DNA from: Caulobacteraceae bacterium
GTDB lineage: Bacteria > Pseudomonadota > Alphaproteobacteria > Caulobacterales > Aquidulcibacteraceae
NCBI GenBank assembly: GCA_016703335.1
Contig: JADJCG010000009.1
Span: 62,001-126,000 of the forward strand
DNA length: 64,000 nucleotides
Reading direction: 5' to 3'
Shown: one piece after another, positions 35,589 through 43,211 of the stretch
Position numbering within the stretch: the first letter of the stretch is position 1
How the letters are laid out: every line of letters starts with the position of its first letter
Program-made: the position numbers and the translations under genes
Notes under the pieces: model-generated
What the model was told of the DNA's origin: nothing
What the model saw: only the letters and a program-made list of their open reading frames with translations
Database searches by the model: none

Positions 35589-36557
35589 ATGAAAGCGATA
35601 CGTCTCGAACAGAACGGCGGACCGGAGGTCCTCGCCCTCGCCGATATTCCGGCGCGCGAGCCGGGCGCCGGCGAGGTGCGTGTGAAGCATCACGCGATCG
35701 GCGTGAACTTCATCGACACATATCAGCGATCGGGCCTGTACAAGATCGCGCTGCCGAGCGGATTGGGTTTGGAAGCGGCGGGCATTGTCGATGCGATCGG
35801 CGATGGCGTGACGCGTTTCAAGGTTGGCGATCGCGTCGTCTATGCAAGCGGGCCGATTGGCGCTTATGCGGAATCGAACATCGTCAAAGCGGCGCAAGCG
35901 GTGAAGCTGCCGGACGCCATTCCGTTCGACATCGCAGCCGCCTCTTTGCTCAAAGGCATGACCGCGCGTTTTCTTTTGCGTAAGACGTTTCGCGTGGAAC
36001 GTGGCCATGACGTCGTGATCCACGCAGCCGCCGGCGGCGTTGGTCAGATCGCTGTGCAATGGGCAAAGCAACTCGGCGCGAACGTCATCGCTGTCGTTGG
36101 AAGCGATGCGAAAGCAGAGATCGCAAAATCGCTTGGCGCTGATCACACCATCGTCACCTCGCGCGATGACATCGCAAAGCGTGTGCGCGAGATCACCGGC
36201 GCTGGCGCTCATGTTGTGTACGACAGCGTCGGCAAAGATACGTTCATGGCGTCGCTCGATAGCTTGCGTCCGCTAGGGATGATGGTGTCGTTCGGCAATG
36301 CATCGGGCCCGCCGCCCGACATCAATCCACTTGCGCTCTCGCAGCGCGGTTCATTGTTTCTCACGCGGCCGACGATGTTTCACTACACGGCGACGGTGGA
36401 GCAATTGGATGAGACCGCGGCGGATTTGTTCGATGTTATCGCGAAGGGCGCGGTGAAAATTGCTACTCCAGCGCGCTACGCTTTGACCGATGCAGCGCAA
36501 GCGCATCGCGATCTCGAAGCGCGCAAGACGACGGGCAGCTTGGTGCTCGCGCCGTGA
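35589..36557 (+). CDS. qor: NADPH:quinone oxidoreductase (zeta-crystallin type)
   Basis: 322-residue medium-chain dehydrogenase/reductase without the zinc ligands of alcohol dehydrogenases. Motifs: the N-terminal MKAIRLEQNGGPEVL, FIDTYQRSGLYK (typical of quinone oxidoreductases), LGLEAAGIVDAIGDGV, and the NADPH-binding AAAGGVGQIAVQWAKQLGANV. The FGNASGPPPDINPLAL stretch and SLFLTRPTMFHY are diagnostic for the Qor branch. The ATG at 35589 follows GGAGCC. It probably reduces quinones or alpha,beta-unsaturated carbonyls. Confidence 0.9.
   Translation: MKAIRLEQNGGPEVLALADIPAREPGAGEVRVKHHAIGVNFIDTYQRSGLYKIALPSGLGLEAAGIVDAIGDGVTRFKVGDRVVYASGPIGAYAESNIVKAAQAVKLPDAIPFDIAAASLLKGMTARFLLRKTFRVERGHDVVIHAAAGGVGQIAVQWAKQLGANVIAVVGSDAKAEIAKSLGADHTIVTSRDDIAKRVREITGAGAHVVYDSVGKDTFMASLDSLRPLGMMVSFGNASGPPPDINPLALSQRGSLFLTRPTMFHYTATVEQLDETAADLFDVIAKGAVKIATPARYALTDAAQAHRDLEARKTTGSLVLAP
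35987..36000. promoter_or_regulatory. parS-like site F in the quinone oxidoreductase gene
   Basis: GTTTCGCGTGGAAC matches GTTTCACGTGAAAC at 12 of 14 positions and keeps the outer GTTTC. It is within a coding sequence and is the candidate closest to the proposed origin (5.5 kb). Confidence 0.4.
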
Positions 36558-36573
36558 CGACGTTGAGACGTCG

Positions 36574-36597
36574 CCCTTCGACAAGCTCAGGGTGACG
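36574..36597. repeat. REP-like palindromic repeat
   Basis: CCCTTCGACAAGCTCAGGG (36574-36592) followed by TGACG. This motif is a familiar dispersed intergenic element in many proteobacterial genomes. It can form a small hairpin (CTT-CGAC-AAG inside CCT...AGG). Only this copy was seen in the window, between two convergent genes. Confidence 0.6.
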
Positions 36598-36632
36598 AAC
36601 TAAACGCCGGTGATTGAATTGGCGTCATGCTC

Positions 36633-37239
36633 TCACTTCACTGCCGCCGCGCGCTGGAAGGCGGGGCGCTGCCAGAGGTTGTCTACGTAGGCGCGGACGG
36701 ATGCGGGAATGTCCGCTTCGATCCCAGCGAACTTGGCGCCGGTGACGATGTACGAGACCGAGATGTCCGCGGCGGTGAAGCGATCGGCGGCGATGTAGGG
36801 TTTGCCGTCCAAGCATTGTGCCGACGAACTCAAGGCGCTTCAGGATCGCGGTTTTGAGATAGCCTGCAGTCCAATTCTGTTTTTGATCGTCAGGCGCCAT
36901 GAAGCGCGTGGCGACGAGGGGGTTGCCGTAGGCGGCGACCCCCGCTTCGCCGAACAGCAAGAACTGCAGGTAGCTCGCGTAGCCGGGCTCGTTGGGTTTC
37001 ACTTCAAGGTCGGTCGGACCGTACTTCGACATGATGTAGATCATCATCGCGACGGACTCGATCATACGCACGTCGCCGTCCTGCATCGCGGGGACAGTGC
37101 GGAGCGGGTTGATGGCTTTGAACTCATCGCTCGGTTTGAAGAACGAAGCTTCCGCCGTCTCGTAGGGCACGCCCATCTCTTCGCAGAGCCAAAGCACGCG
37201 CAGCGAACGAGCGCCTTGTGAGTGATAGACTTTGAGCAT
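36633..37239 (-). CDS. Glutathione S-transferase family protein, one frameshift
   Basis: About 202 residues in two frames. The N-terminal thioredoxin-like domain is intact (KVYHSQGARSLRVLWLCEE, FKAINPLRTVPAMQDGD, ESVAMMIYIMSKYGP). The all-helical C-terminal domain runs through LEFVGTML and then, in another frame, DGKPYIAADRFTAADISVSY to VDNLWQRPAFQRAAAVK. The slip near 36815 fits one inserted base or two missing bases. Uncorrected, the C terminus turns into Arg/His-rich junk. It probably conjugates glutathione to electrophiles; the class is not clear. It is divergent from nothing nearby and convergent with qor. Confidence 0.8.
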
Positions 37240-37284
37240 GCGTCCCTCCGATGGCGCGGGCTTAGCATCTGAGGACGACAGCGC

Positions 37285-37318
37285 AAAATGAAAGAGGCGC
37301 GACTTGCGCCGCGCCTCT
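37285..37318 (-). terminator. Intrinsic terminator after rho
   Basis: On the minus strand, AGAGGCGCG pairs with CGCGCCTCT around an 8-nt loop and is followed by TTTCATTTT. It lies 24 nt past the rho stop codon. Confidence 0.75.
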
Positions 37319-37342
37319 CCAGATCACCGTTGGTCGGTGAGG

Positions 37343-38635
37343 TTACGAGTTCATCGACTGGAAGAAGTCATCGTTGTTCTTTGTGCCTTTGAGCTTGTCG
37401 AGCAGGAACTCGATCGCGTCCTGCGTGCCCATAGGGCTGAGGATGCGGCGGAGCATGTACATCTTCTGCAGGTGCTCTTTCGGCGTGATGAGTTCGTCCT
37501 TACGCGTGCCGGACTTCAGCACATCGATGGCCGGGAAAATGCGGCGGTCCGCGACCTTGCGGTCGAGTTGGAGTTCGCTGTTACCCGTGCCCTTGAACTC
37601 TTCGAAGATCACTTCGTCCATGCGCGAGCCAGTATCGATGAGCGCGGTCGCGAGGATGGTGAGAGAGCCGCCTTCTTCGAGATTACGCGCGGCGCCGAAG
37701 AAGCGCTTCGGACGTTGCAATGCGTTGGCGTCGACACCGCCGGTCAGCACCTTGCCAGAAGAGGGCACGGTGGCGTTGTAGGCGCGGCCGAGACGCGTGA
37801 TGGAGTCGAGCAGGATGACGACATCCTTGCCGTGTTCGGCGAGACGCTTGGCCTTCTCGATCACCATTTCGGCGACAGCGACGTGACGCTCCGCGCGTTC
37901 GTCGAAGGTCGAGGAGACAACCTCGCCCTTCACGGTGCGCTGCATGTCGGTGACTTCTTCAGGGCGTTCATCGATCAGCAGAACGATGAGGAAGACCTCG
38001 GGGTGGTTCGCCTCGATGGCCTTAGCGATGTTCTGAAGGATGACGGTTTTACCCGTGCGCGGCTGCGCGACGATGAGTGAGCGCTGGCCTTTGCCGATCG
38101 GCGCAACGAGATCGATGATGCGGCCGGTTTTGTCTTTGATGGTCGGATCGTCGAGCTCCATCTTCAGGCGCTCAGTCGGGTAGAGCGGCGTCAGGTTGTC
38201 GAAGTGGACCTTGTGACGGACCTTGTCCGGATCTTCGAAGTTGACGGAGTTGACCTTGGTCAGCGCGAAATAGCGTTCGCCGTCTTTCGGCGCTTTGATC
38301 TGGCCTTCGACGGTGTCGCCGGTGCGCAGACCGAATTTACGGATTTGCTGCGGCGAAACGTAAATGTCGTCCGGGCCGGAGAGATAGTTCGATTGCGGTG
38401 AACGCAGAAAGCCGAAGCCGTCTGAAAGGATTTCGACAACGCCCGCGCCACCGATCTCAACGCCGCGCTCAGCGACGGATTTCAGGATAGCGAACATCAT
38501 GTCTTGGCTACGCAGCGTGTTCGCGGCCTCGATCTCGAGGGACTCGGCGAGCGCCAGCAGTTCTGCCGGCGACTTACGCTTGAGCTCCTGCAGCGTGAGG
38601 GACGTGAGCTCTTCGATTGCTTGTGTTTCAGTCAT
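37343..38635 (-). CDS. rho: Transcription termination factor Rho
   Basis: 430-residue hexameric RNA helicase that terminates transcription. The N-terminal helical region is LTLQELKRKSPAELLALAESL. The cold-shock-like RNA-binding domain has GFGFLRS and DDIYVSPQQIRKFGLRTGD. Walker A is RTGKT in IVAQPRTGKTVILQNIA, and VLLIDERPEEVTDMQR is Walker B. The Q-loop is DSITRLGRAYN and the R-loop VLTGGVDANALQRPKRFFG. The start is ATG 38635 (MTETQAIEEL); a much longer in-frame extension upstream to 39106 overlaps hemJ and is spurious. Rho is often autoregulated, and the 200-nt gap upstream is long enough for a leader. Confidence 0.97.
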   Translation of the reverse strand: MTETQAIEELTSLTLQELKRKSPAELLALAESLEIEAANTLRSQDMMFAILKSVAERGVEIGGAGVVEILSDGFGFLRSPQSNYLSGPDDIYVSPQQIRKFGLRTGDTVEGQIKAPKDGERYFALTKVNSVNFEDPDKVRHKVHFDNLTPLYPTERLKMELDDPTIKDKTGRIIDLVAPIGKGQRSLIVAQPRTGKTVILQNIAKAIEANHPEVFLIVLLIDERPEEVTDMQRTVKGEVVSSTFDERAERHVAVAEMVIEKAKRLAEHGKDVVILLDSITRLGRAYNATVPSSGKVLTGGVDANALQRPKRFFGAARNLEEGGSLTILATALIDTGSRMDEVIFEEFKGTGNSELQLDRKVADRRIFPAIDVLKSGTRKDELITPKEHLQKMYMLRRILSPMGTQDAIEFLLDKLKGTKNNDDFFQSMNS

Positions 38636-38835
38636 GTATTTCTCGAGGGATTTTCTCGGGGTGTCCCGGGACCCCAGGCGCACGTATGGCGCGGGGAGGG
38701 ACTGGAGATGGAAAGGATATTCGGCGGTTAGGAGAAGTTGGCTTGCGCCGCCGTCGCAGGCATGCCGAAGCACGCGAGGACAGCCACACCACACCACGCG
38801 GAGAGCGTCAAGCTGCTGAACGTACTGAGGGTCGT
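38636..38835 (-). other. rho leader region
   Basis: 200 nt between hemJ and rho with no supported gene on either strand. It includes CTCGAGGGATTTTCTCGGGG, which can form a short CTCGAG-type hairpin on either strand near the rho start. It may hold the rho promoter; no clear -35/-10 pair was identified. Confidence 0.4.
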
Positions 38836-39306
38836 TTAGGGTTCCAGTGTCGCCAACAGAACCACAGCGATGGCCACGAGAAACGGGATCTCGCTCATCA
38901 GCCGCCAGTAGCGTTCGGAGTGCCGCCGTTGCCCTGCGGCAAGCTTGCGACCCTCTGCAGATAGGAAGCCGTGGTAGCCGGACAAGCCTAACACAAGGAT
39001 AAGTTTGCCCCAGAACCAGTGGGGCACCGAACCCATCACCTGGCCGAACGGCTGCTGCCAGTCGGAGACCATGTAGGTGGAGAACAGGAAGATGCCGAAG
39101 GCCCAAGCGAGAATGATGCTGGGCGTGAGGATGATGATGCGGAGGTTGCGGGCCGCTTTGAGCATGGTTTGCTCAAGCTCCCCGCCGGGCGTGGCGCTGG
39201 TCATGTAGGCGTAAAAGCGCGGCAGCATGAGCAGGCCGGACACCCACGCGATCACCGCGATGATGTGAAGTCCGCGGGCAAGATCATAGCCGATCACGTG
39301 TTCCAT
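38836..39306 (-). CDS. hemJ: Protoporphyrinogen IX oxidase HemJ
   Basis: 156-residue inner-membrane protein with four hydrophobic helices, converting protoporphyrinogen IX to protoporphyrin IX. Conserved features: the first-helix His in RGLHIIAVIAWVSGLLMLPRFYAYM, the Arg/Lys-rich loop LKAARNLRIIILTPS, HWFWGKLILVLGLSGYHGFL with the second and third conserved His, and RRHSERYWRLMSEIPF. The ATG at 39306 overlaps the hemH stop as TGATG, so it is coupled to hemH. The longer form to 39366 is not supported. Confidence 0.9.
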   Translation of the reverse strand: MEHVIGYDLARGLHIIAVIAWVSGLLMLPRFYAYMTSATPGGELEQTMLKAARNLRIIILTPSIILAWAFGIFLFSTYMVSDWQQPFGQVMGSVPHWFWGKLILVLGLSGYHGFLSAEGRKLAAGQRRHSERYWRLMSEIPFLVAIAVVLLATLEP

Positions 39307-40421
39307 CAGCGCGCTGCTCCCAACCCAATGTGCGCTTGTGCGCATAAGCCATGAGCAGCAGGGCAAAGCCGGCCGCCGGTTTCCGATTGCACCTTACCCG
39401 GCGCCGACAATGCGCGCTCCACCAAATCCGCCAGCGCGTCGATGAAGCGCGGGTCGGCGCCAAGCGCTGGCGTGCGGCGATAGAATGGTAGCTGCAAGCT
39501 CTTCGCGAGCTGACCGTACTCGATGTCGCGCTCGACGAGTGTCTCGACATGTTCGGAAACGAAGGCGATCGGGGAGACAATCAGGCCAACACCATCTGCC
39601 GCCGCGCGGTGAATTTCTTCCTCGGTCGAGGGGCCGATCCATTTCATCGGACCGACGCGCGATTGATAGCAGATGCGATATTCCCAGTCCGACGGGAGGA
39701 GCTTCCAGACGGCGGCGACGCTCTGCTCAACTTGCCATTGATAGGGATCGCCGCGATCGACGACTGATTGCGGCAATCCGTGTGCGGAGAAAAGCAGGCG
39801 AGGGCGTTCGGGTGAGCCGGCATCGCGCCAGGTTTTCAGGATGGCGTCAGCGTGAGCTTGGGCGAATTGCGCGCCGGCCGGGTAGCAGCAGATTGTTGAG
39901 GTAGGGAGGTTGGATGATTTGCGCCACTCGCCGAGTGACGATGCAGTCGTCGTCGTCGAGAATTGCGGATAGAGCGGCAGCAAGATCGCATCCGTTGCGC
40001 CCCAAGCCTCTGCGGCTTGCGCAACGTCTTTCGTGAACGGCTTCCAGTAGCGCATCGCCGGGAAGCATTTGAATGTGACGTTGCTTATGCGCTTTGAAAT
40101 CGCGGCTTCGAGCGCGTCTGATTGTTTTACCGTTTCCGGCAGAATGGGCGAGCCGCCACCCATCAGTGCGTAGTTAGCTTTCGCGAGTCTTTCGCGTGAG
40201 CCGGAGATGAGTTTCGCGAGGAAAAAGCGAAACGGTTGCGGCAGGCTGATGATGGCTTTGTCGTTGAACAGGTTGAACAGGAATGGCTTCACCGCTTCCT
40301 GTTTGTCGGGCCCGCCGAGGTTGAAAAGGATAATCGCGATGCGGCGCGAGGTCATCACACGCAGACCCGGACCTTTATCAGGCTCGGAAGAGGGCGCGTC
40401 TTCTTGCGGCAGGGCGGTCAT
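39306..40421 (-). CDS. hemH: Ferrochelatase
   Basis: 371-residue enzyme that inserts Fe2+ into protoporphyrin IX, the last step of heme synthesis. Motifs: IILFNLGGPD (N-terminal strand), ALMGGGSPI, PLYPQFSTTTTAS, LLFSAHGLPQS with the metal-coordinating His, CYQSRVGPMKW and PIAFVSEHVETLVE with the catalytic Glu. The ATG at 40421 overlaps the hemE stop as ATGA. Together hemE-hemH-hemJ encode steps from uroporphyrinogen decarboxylation to heme in one coupled operon. The first ~20 residues are an unusual acidic extension. Confidence 0.95.
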   Translation of the reverse strand: MTALPQEDAPSSEPDKGPGLRVMTSRRIAIILFNLGGPDKQEAVKPFLFNLFNDKAIISLPQPFRFFLAKLISGSRERLAKANYALMGGGSPILPETVKQSDALEAAISKRISNVTFKCFPAMRYWKPFTKDVAQAAEAWGATDAILLPLYPQFSTTTTASSLGEWRKSSNLPTSTICCYPAGAQFAQAHADAILKTWRDAGSPERPRLLFSAHGLPQSVVDRGDPYQWQVEQSVAAVWKLLPSDWEYRICYQSRVGPMKWIGPSTEEEIHRAAADGVGLIVSPIAFVSEHVETLVERDIEYGQLAKSLQLPFYRRTPALGADPRFIDALADLVERALSAPGKVQSETGGRLCPAAHGLCAQAHIGLGAAR

Positions 40422-41458
40422 ACGCCGCCTTTCACCACTTGGATCAGTCGCGCCATGTTTTCCGGTGTCGCGTCCGGCGTGATGCCGTGGCCGAGATTGA
40501 AGATGTGCGGGACGTCTTTGAAGGCTTCGATCACGTCGCGTGCGGCATTCTCGAGCGCCTTGCCACCGACGACAAGCGATAGCGGATCGAGATTGCCTTG
40601 TAGCGGCATGCCTTTTGGCGCCGCTGCGATGGCGGCCGAGGCGGGCGTTTGCGTATCAATCCCGAGGGCGGTCACACCGGTTTGGTTTGCGTAAGCACTG
40701 AGCTGAGCGCCGGCTCCGCGCGGAAAGCCGATAATCGGGACGGTGACGCCTAGCTCGCGCAAACGTTTCACGAGTTTCTGCGTCGGCCCAATGATGACGC
40801 GTTGAAACTGCGCAGGGGAGAGACCTTCAGACCAGCTCTCGAATATCTGCAGACAGTCAGCCCCAGCTTTCACCTGCGCTGCCAAATGCTGTGCGCTCAT
40901 TTCGACGAGAATTTCGAGCAATGCATCTACATCACCAGGCCGTTCATAGATCGCGCGGCGTGCGCGTTCTTTTTCGCCGCCTTGGCCCTGCAGCATGTAA
41001 GTGGAGACCGTCCACGGGCCGCCGCAGAAACCGATTAGCGCGATGTCATTCGGGATCGCCGCCTTGATCCGTTCAACAGCGTCATAGACAGGCGCCAAAC
41101 GCTGCAGCCCACGCTGCACATCATCGAAGCGCCAGCTTTCTTCCTCGATCAGCGGATTGAGCCGTGGGCCTTCGCCTTCAACGAACCAGACCTTTCGGCC
41201 GAGAGCGTCGGGCACGACCAAGATGTCTGAGAAGAGGATCGCTGCATCCAACGGAAAGCGGCGGAGCGGCTGCATGACAGCTTCAGTCGCCAGAGCAGGG
41301 GAATAGCAGAAGTCGAGGAAGCTCTTAGACCGAGTCCTCAGCTCCCGATACTCCGGCAAATAGCGTCCGGCCTGACGCATGATCCAAACCGGAGGAGGAT
41401 CGATCCTCTCTCCGCTCAAGACACGTAGCAGTCCGGAAACTCTCTCCCGATCGGACAT
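40418..41458 (-). CDS. hemE: Uroporphyrinogen decarboxylase
   Basis: 346-residue TIM-barrel enzyme making coproporphyrinogen III. Motifs: PPVWIMRQAGRYLPEYRELR (about 21-40), FPLDAAILFSDILVVPDALG, GFCGGPWTVSTYMLQGQGG, LQIFESWSEGLSP, FPRGAG, GNLDPL and FNLGHGITPD. The ATG at 41458 (MSDRERVSGLLRVL) is the family start and has AAGAGGCGA just upstream. An in-frame extension to 41548 lies in the proposed oriC. It is the first gene of the heme operon, transcribed away from the origin as in Caulobacter. Confidence 0.96.
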   Translation of the reverse strand: MSDRERVSGLLRVLSGERIDPPPVWIMRQAGRYLPEYRELRTRSKSFLDFCYSPALATEAVMQPLRRFPLDAAILFSDILVVPDALGRKVWFVEGEGPRLNPLIEEESWRFDDVQRGLQRLAPVYDAVERIKAAIPNDIALIGFCGGPWTVSTYMLQGQGGEKERARRAIYERPGDVDALLEILVEMSAQHLAAQVKAGADCLQIFESWSEGLSPAQFQRVIIGPTQKLVKRLRELGVTVPIIGFPRGAGAQLSAYANQTGVTALGIDTQTPASAAIAAAPKGMPLQGNLDPLSLVVGGKALENAARDVIEAFKDVPHIFNLGHGITPDATPENMARLIQVVKGGV

Positions 41459-41481
41459 TCGCCTCTTCCCAACTTCTAAAT

Positions 41482-41496
41482 TTGAATCCTGATTAA
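41482..41496. promoter_or_regulatory. CtrA-like half-site pair in oriC
   Basis: TTGA-N7-TTAA, one mismatch from the CtrA consensus TTAA-N7-TTAA, 24 nt upstream of the hemE start. In Caulobacter, CtrA binds such sites in Cori and represses both initiation and the hemE promoter. The site overlaps a GAATC methylation motif. Confidence 0.45.
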
Positions 41497-41540
41497 TGAG
41501 GACTCGTTGTTGATGGGACTTTGTTTGCGGGACAATATTT

Positions 41541-41549
41541 CTGTCCACA
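41541..41549 (+). promoter_or_regulatory. DnaA-box-like site 1
   Basis: CTGTCCACA, two mismatches from TTATCCACA, preceded by an AT-rich ACAATATTT and followed two bases later by TTATCCCCT (41552-41560), another weak box. Confidence 0.45.
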
Positions 41550-41762
41550 GCTTATCCCCTAACTTGTCCCTTTCGCGATGCGACGGAATTGTCTTTGTCA
41601 CGAAGGGCTTGAGGGGTGCGGTGCAAGCGTCCGATTCCTTTGCGGCCACGATGTCACGCTGTGAGCAAGGTTTGGAGGAATCGCCCCGGAGGAGAAGTGA
41701 AATCCGCGGTGGGGTGGCTGTTCGTTCCGTTTGCCGGGTTATCCCGTGTCCCAGCCAACAGC

Positions 41763-41771
41763 TTGTCCACA
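41763..41771 (+). promoter_or_regulatory. DnaA-box-like site 2 (best)
   Basis: TTGTCCACA, one mismatch from the consensus TTATCCACA, 27 nt before the PPDK-regulator start codon. Confidence 0.6.
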
Positions 41772-41797
41772 ATGCTAACTCAGCTGATATGTGACCC

Positions 41798-42625
41798 ATG
41801 ACGACAGAACGGCTCGGCATCTTCGCGAACTTTCACCTCGTGTCCGACTCAACAGGGGAGACGCTGGCAGGTGTTTTGCGCGCAACCTGTGCTCAGTTCG
41901 ACAACATTATGCCTGTGGAACACTCCTACTTTCTGGTGCGATCTGCCCGGCAGCTGGAGCGGGTGTTGGCGGAAATCGAGGCGGCGCCGGGTGTGGTGAT
42001 GTTCACGCTTTCGAACCTGGAGCACCGGGCGCAGCTGGAAGACGCCTGCGCAAAAATGAATATGCCGGCGGTCGCCGTGCTCGATCCGGTGCTGGATACG
42101 ACGTCACGGTATCTGGGTGTGGAAATGAATCATCGGGTCGGCAATCCCCGCAAACTCAACGCGGAATATTTCAAGCGCATCGATGCGCTCGATTTCGCGA
42201 TGTACCACGACGATGGCCAGCAACACGTCGATCTTGCCAATGCCGACGTCATTCTAGTTGGCGTTAGCCGCACATCGAAGACGCCGACCAGCGTTTATCT
42301 CGCGCACCGTGGTGTGAAGGCGGCAAACGTGCCGATGGTGCCGGGTGTGCCGTTGCCGCCGGAAGTTTTTCTTAAAGACGGTCCGCTTGTGGTCGGTCTT
42401 CTTATTTCGGCTGACCGCCTCATTCACATCCGGCGCAATCGCTTGGCTTCGATGAAAGAGACGCGCGCGGGGTCGTACACGGATGAAGATGCTGTGCGCC
42501 GCGAAGTGATGGACGCGCAGAAATTGTTCGAGCGAGAAGGGTGGCCGACGATTGATGTGTCGCGCCGCTCAATCGAGGAAACGGCCGCGTCGGTGCTTAA
42601 TTTGCTGGCGGATCGCCACGCGTGA
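41798..42625 (+). CDS. Pyruvate,phosphate dikinase regulatory protein (DUF299)
   Basis: 275-residue bifunctional serine/threonine kinase and phosphorylase that controls PPDK by ADP-dependent phosphorylation. Motifs: FHLVSDSTGETLAGVLRAT (N-terminal), and the nucleotide-binding P-loop GVSRTSKTPTSVYLA (about 152-166), which is diagnostic. It also has KAANVPMVPGVPLP and RLASMKETRAGSYTD. This is the RP001 homologue that flanks Cori in Caulobacter. Its last 4 nt overlap the maf start (GTGA). Confidence 0.92.
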   Translation: MTTERLGIFANFHLVSDSTGETLAGVLRATCAQFDNIMPVEHSYFLVRSARQLERVLAEIEAAPGVVMFTLSNLEHRAQLEDACAKMNMPAVAVLDPVLDTTSRYLGVEMNHRVGNPRKLNAEYFKRIDALDFAMYHDDGQQHVDLANADVILVGVSRTSKTPTSVYLAHRGVKAANVPMVPGVPLPPEVFLKDGPLVVGLLISADRLIHIRRNRLASMKETRAGSYTDEDAVRREVMDAQKLFEREGWPTIDVSRRSIEETAASVLNLLADRHA

Positions 42626-43211
42626 AACTGATCCTTGCTTCTGGAAGCGCCGCGCGCCGGCAAATGCTCGAAGCCGCGGGCCTCAGCTTTGAAGTCGATG
42701 CGCCGCGCATGGACGAGGCGGCGGCGAAGGTAAGCTTGCGCGCGGAGGGCTTGAAGCCGCGCGACCAAGCCGACGCGCTAGCGGAGCTAAAGGCGCTCAG
42801 TGTTTCACGGGGGCGGCCGGATTTTGTGATCGGCGCAGATCAGATGCTCGCGCTGGGGCGTGAGGTTTTCGACAAGCCGAAGAGCGTGGACGAAGCGCGC
42901 GATCATCTTTTGCGTCTGCGCGGTCAGACGCATGAACTGATCACGGCTGCGGTCGTTGCGCGTGAAGGGCGATCATTTGGCGGCATATCGATACGCCGAA
43001 GCTCAAGATGCGCGCGTTTAGCGATGGATTTCTCGACGACTATATGAGCCGCGCAGGAGAGGATGTGTTGCGCTCTGTCGGCGCCTATCAGCTCGAAGGT
43101 TTGGGCGCGCAGCTCTTTGAGCGCGTTGAAGGCGACTATTTCTCTGTGCTGGGCTTGCCGCTGCTGCCGCTCCTCGCATTCCTGCGTGAACACGGTATTG
43201 CGCGGCCATGA
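42622..43211 (+). CDS. maf: Maf-family nucleotide pyrophosphatase, one frameshift
   Basis: About 196 residues in two frames. N-terminal LILASGSAARRQMLEAAGL is the Maf signature (S-x-S-x-R-R), followed by VIGADQMLALGREVFDKPKS and RGQTHELITAAVV. Near 42975 one base is missing; the next frame continues IIWRHIDTPKLKMRAFSDGF, ENVL-like EDVLRSVGAYQLEGLGAQLFE, and DYFSVLGLPLLPLLAFLRE to 43211. The enzyme hydrolyses non-canonical or modified nucleoside triphosphates. It is coupled at both ends: GTGA with the PPDK regulator and ATGA with aroE. Confidence 0.87.

Larger units (their letters stand above)
41459..41797. other. Proposed chromosomal replication origin (oriC)
   Basis: 339-nt non-coding region between divergent hemE and the PPDK-regulator gene, the same slot that holds Cori in Caulobacter. 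It contains TTGTCCACA (41763-41771, one mismatch from TTATCCACA), CTGTCCACA (41541-41549) and TTATCCCCT (41552-41560), two mismatches each. Four GANTC sites (41484, 41501, 41633, 41678) and a CtrA-like TTGA-N7-TTAA (41482-41496) are also present. The hemE-proximal part (41475-41570) is clearly richer in A+T than its surroundings. Gene orientation switches from mostly minus to mostly plus here. Protein frames across it are short and unsupported. dnaA itself is not in the window. Confidence 0.8.

Noticed and set aside
41507..41794. 95-residue open frame across the hemE-PPDK regulator gap
   Set aside because: No family resemblance and no ribosome site; it crosses the region with origin signals.
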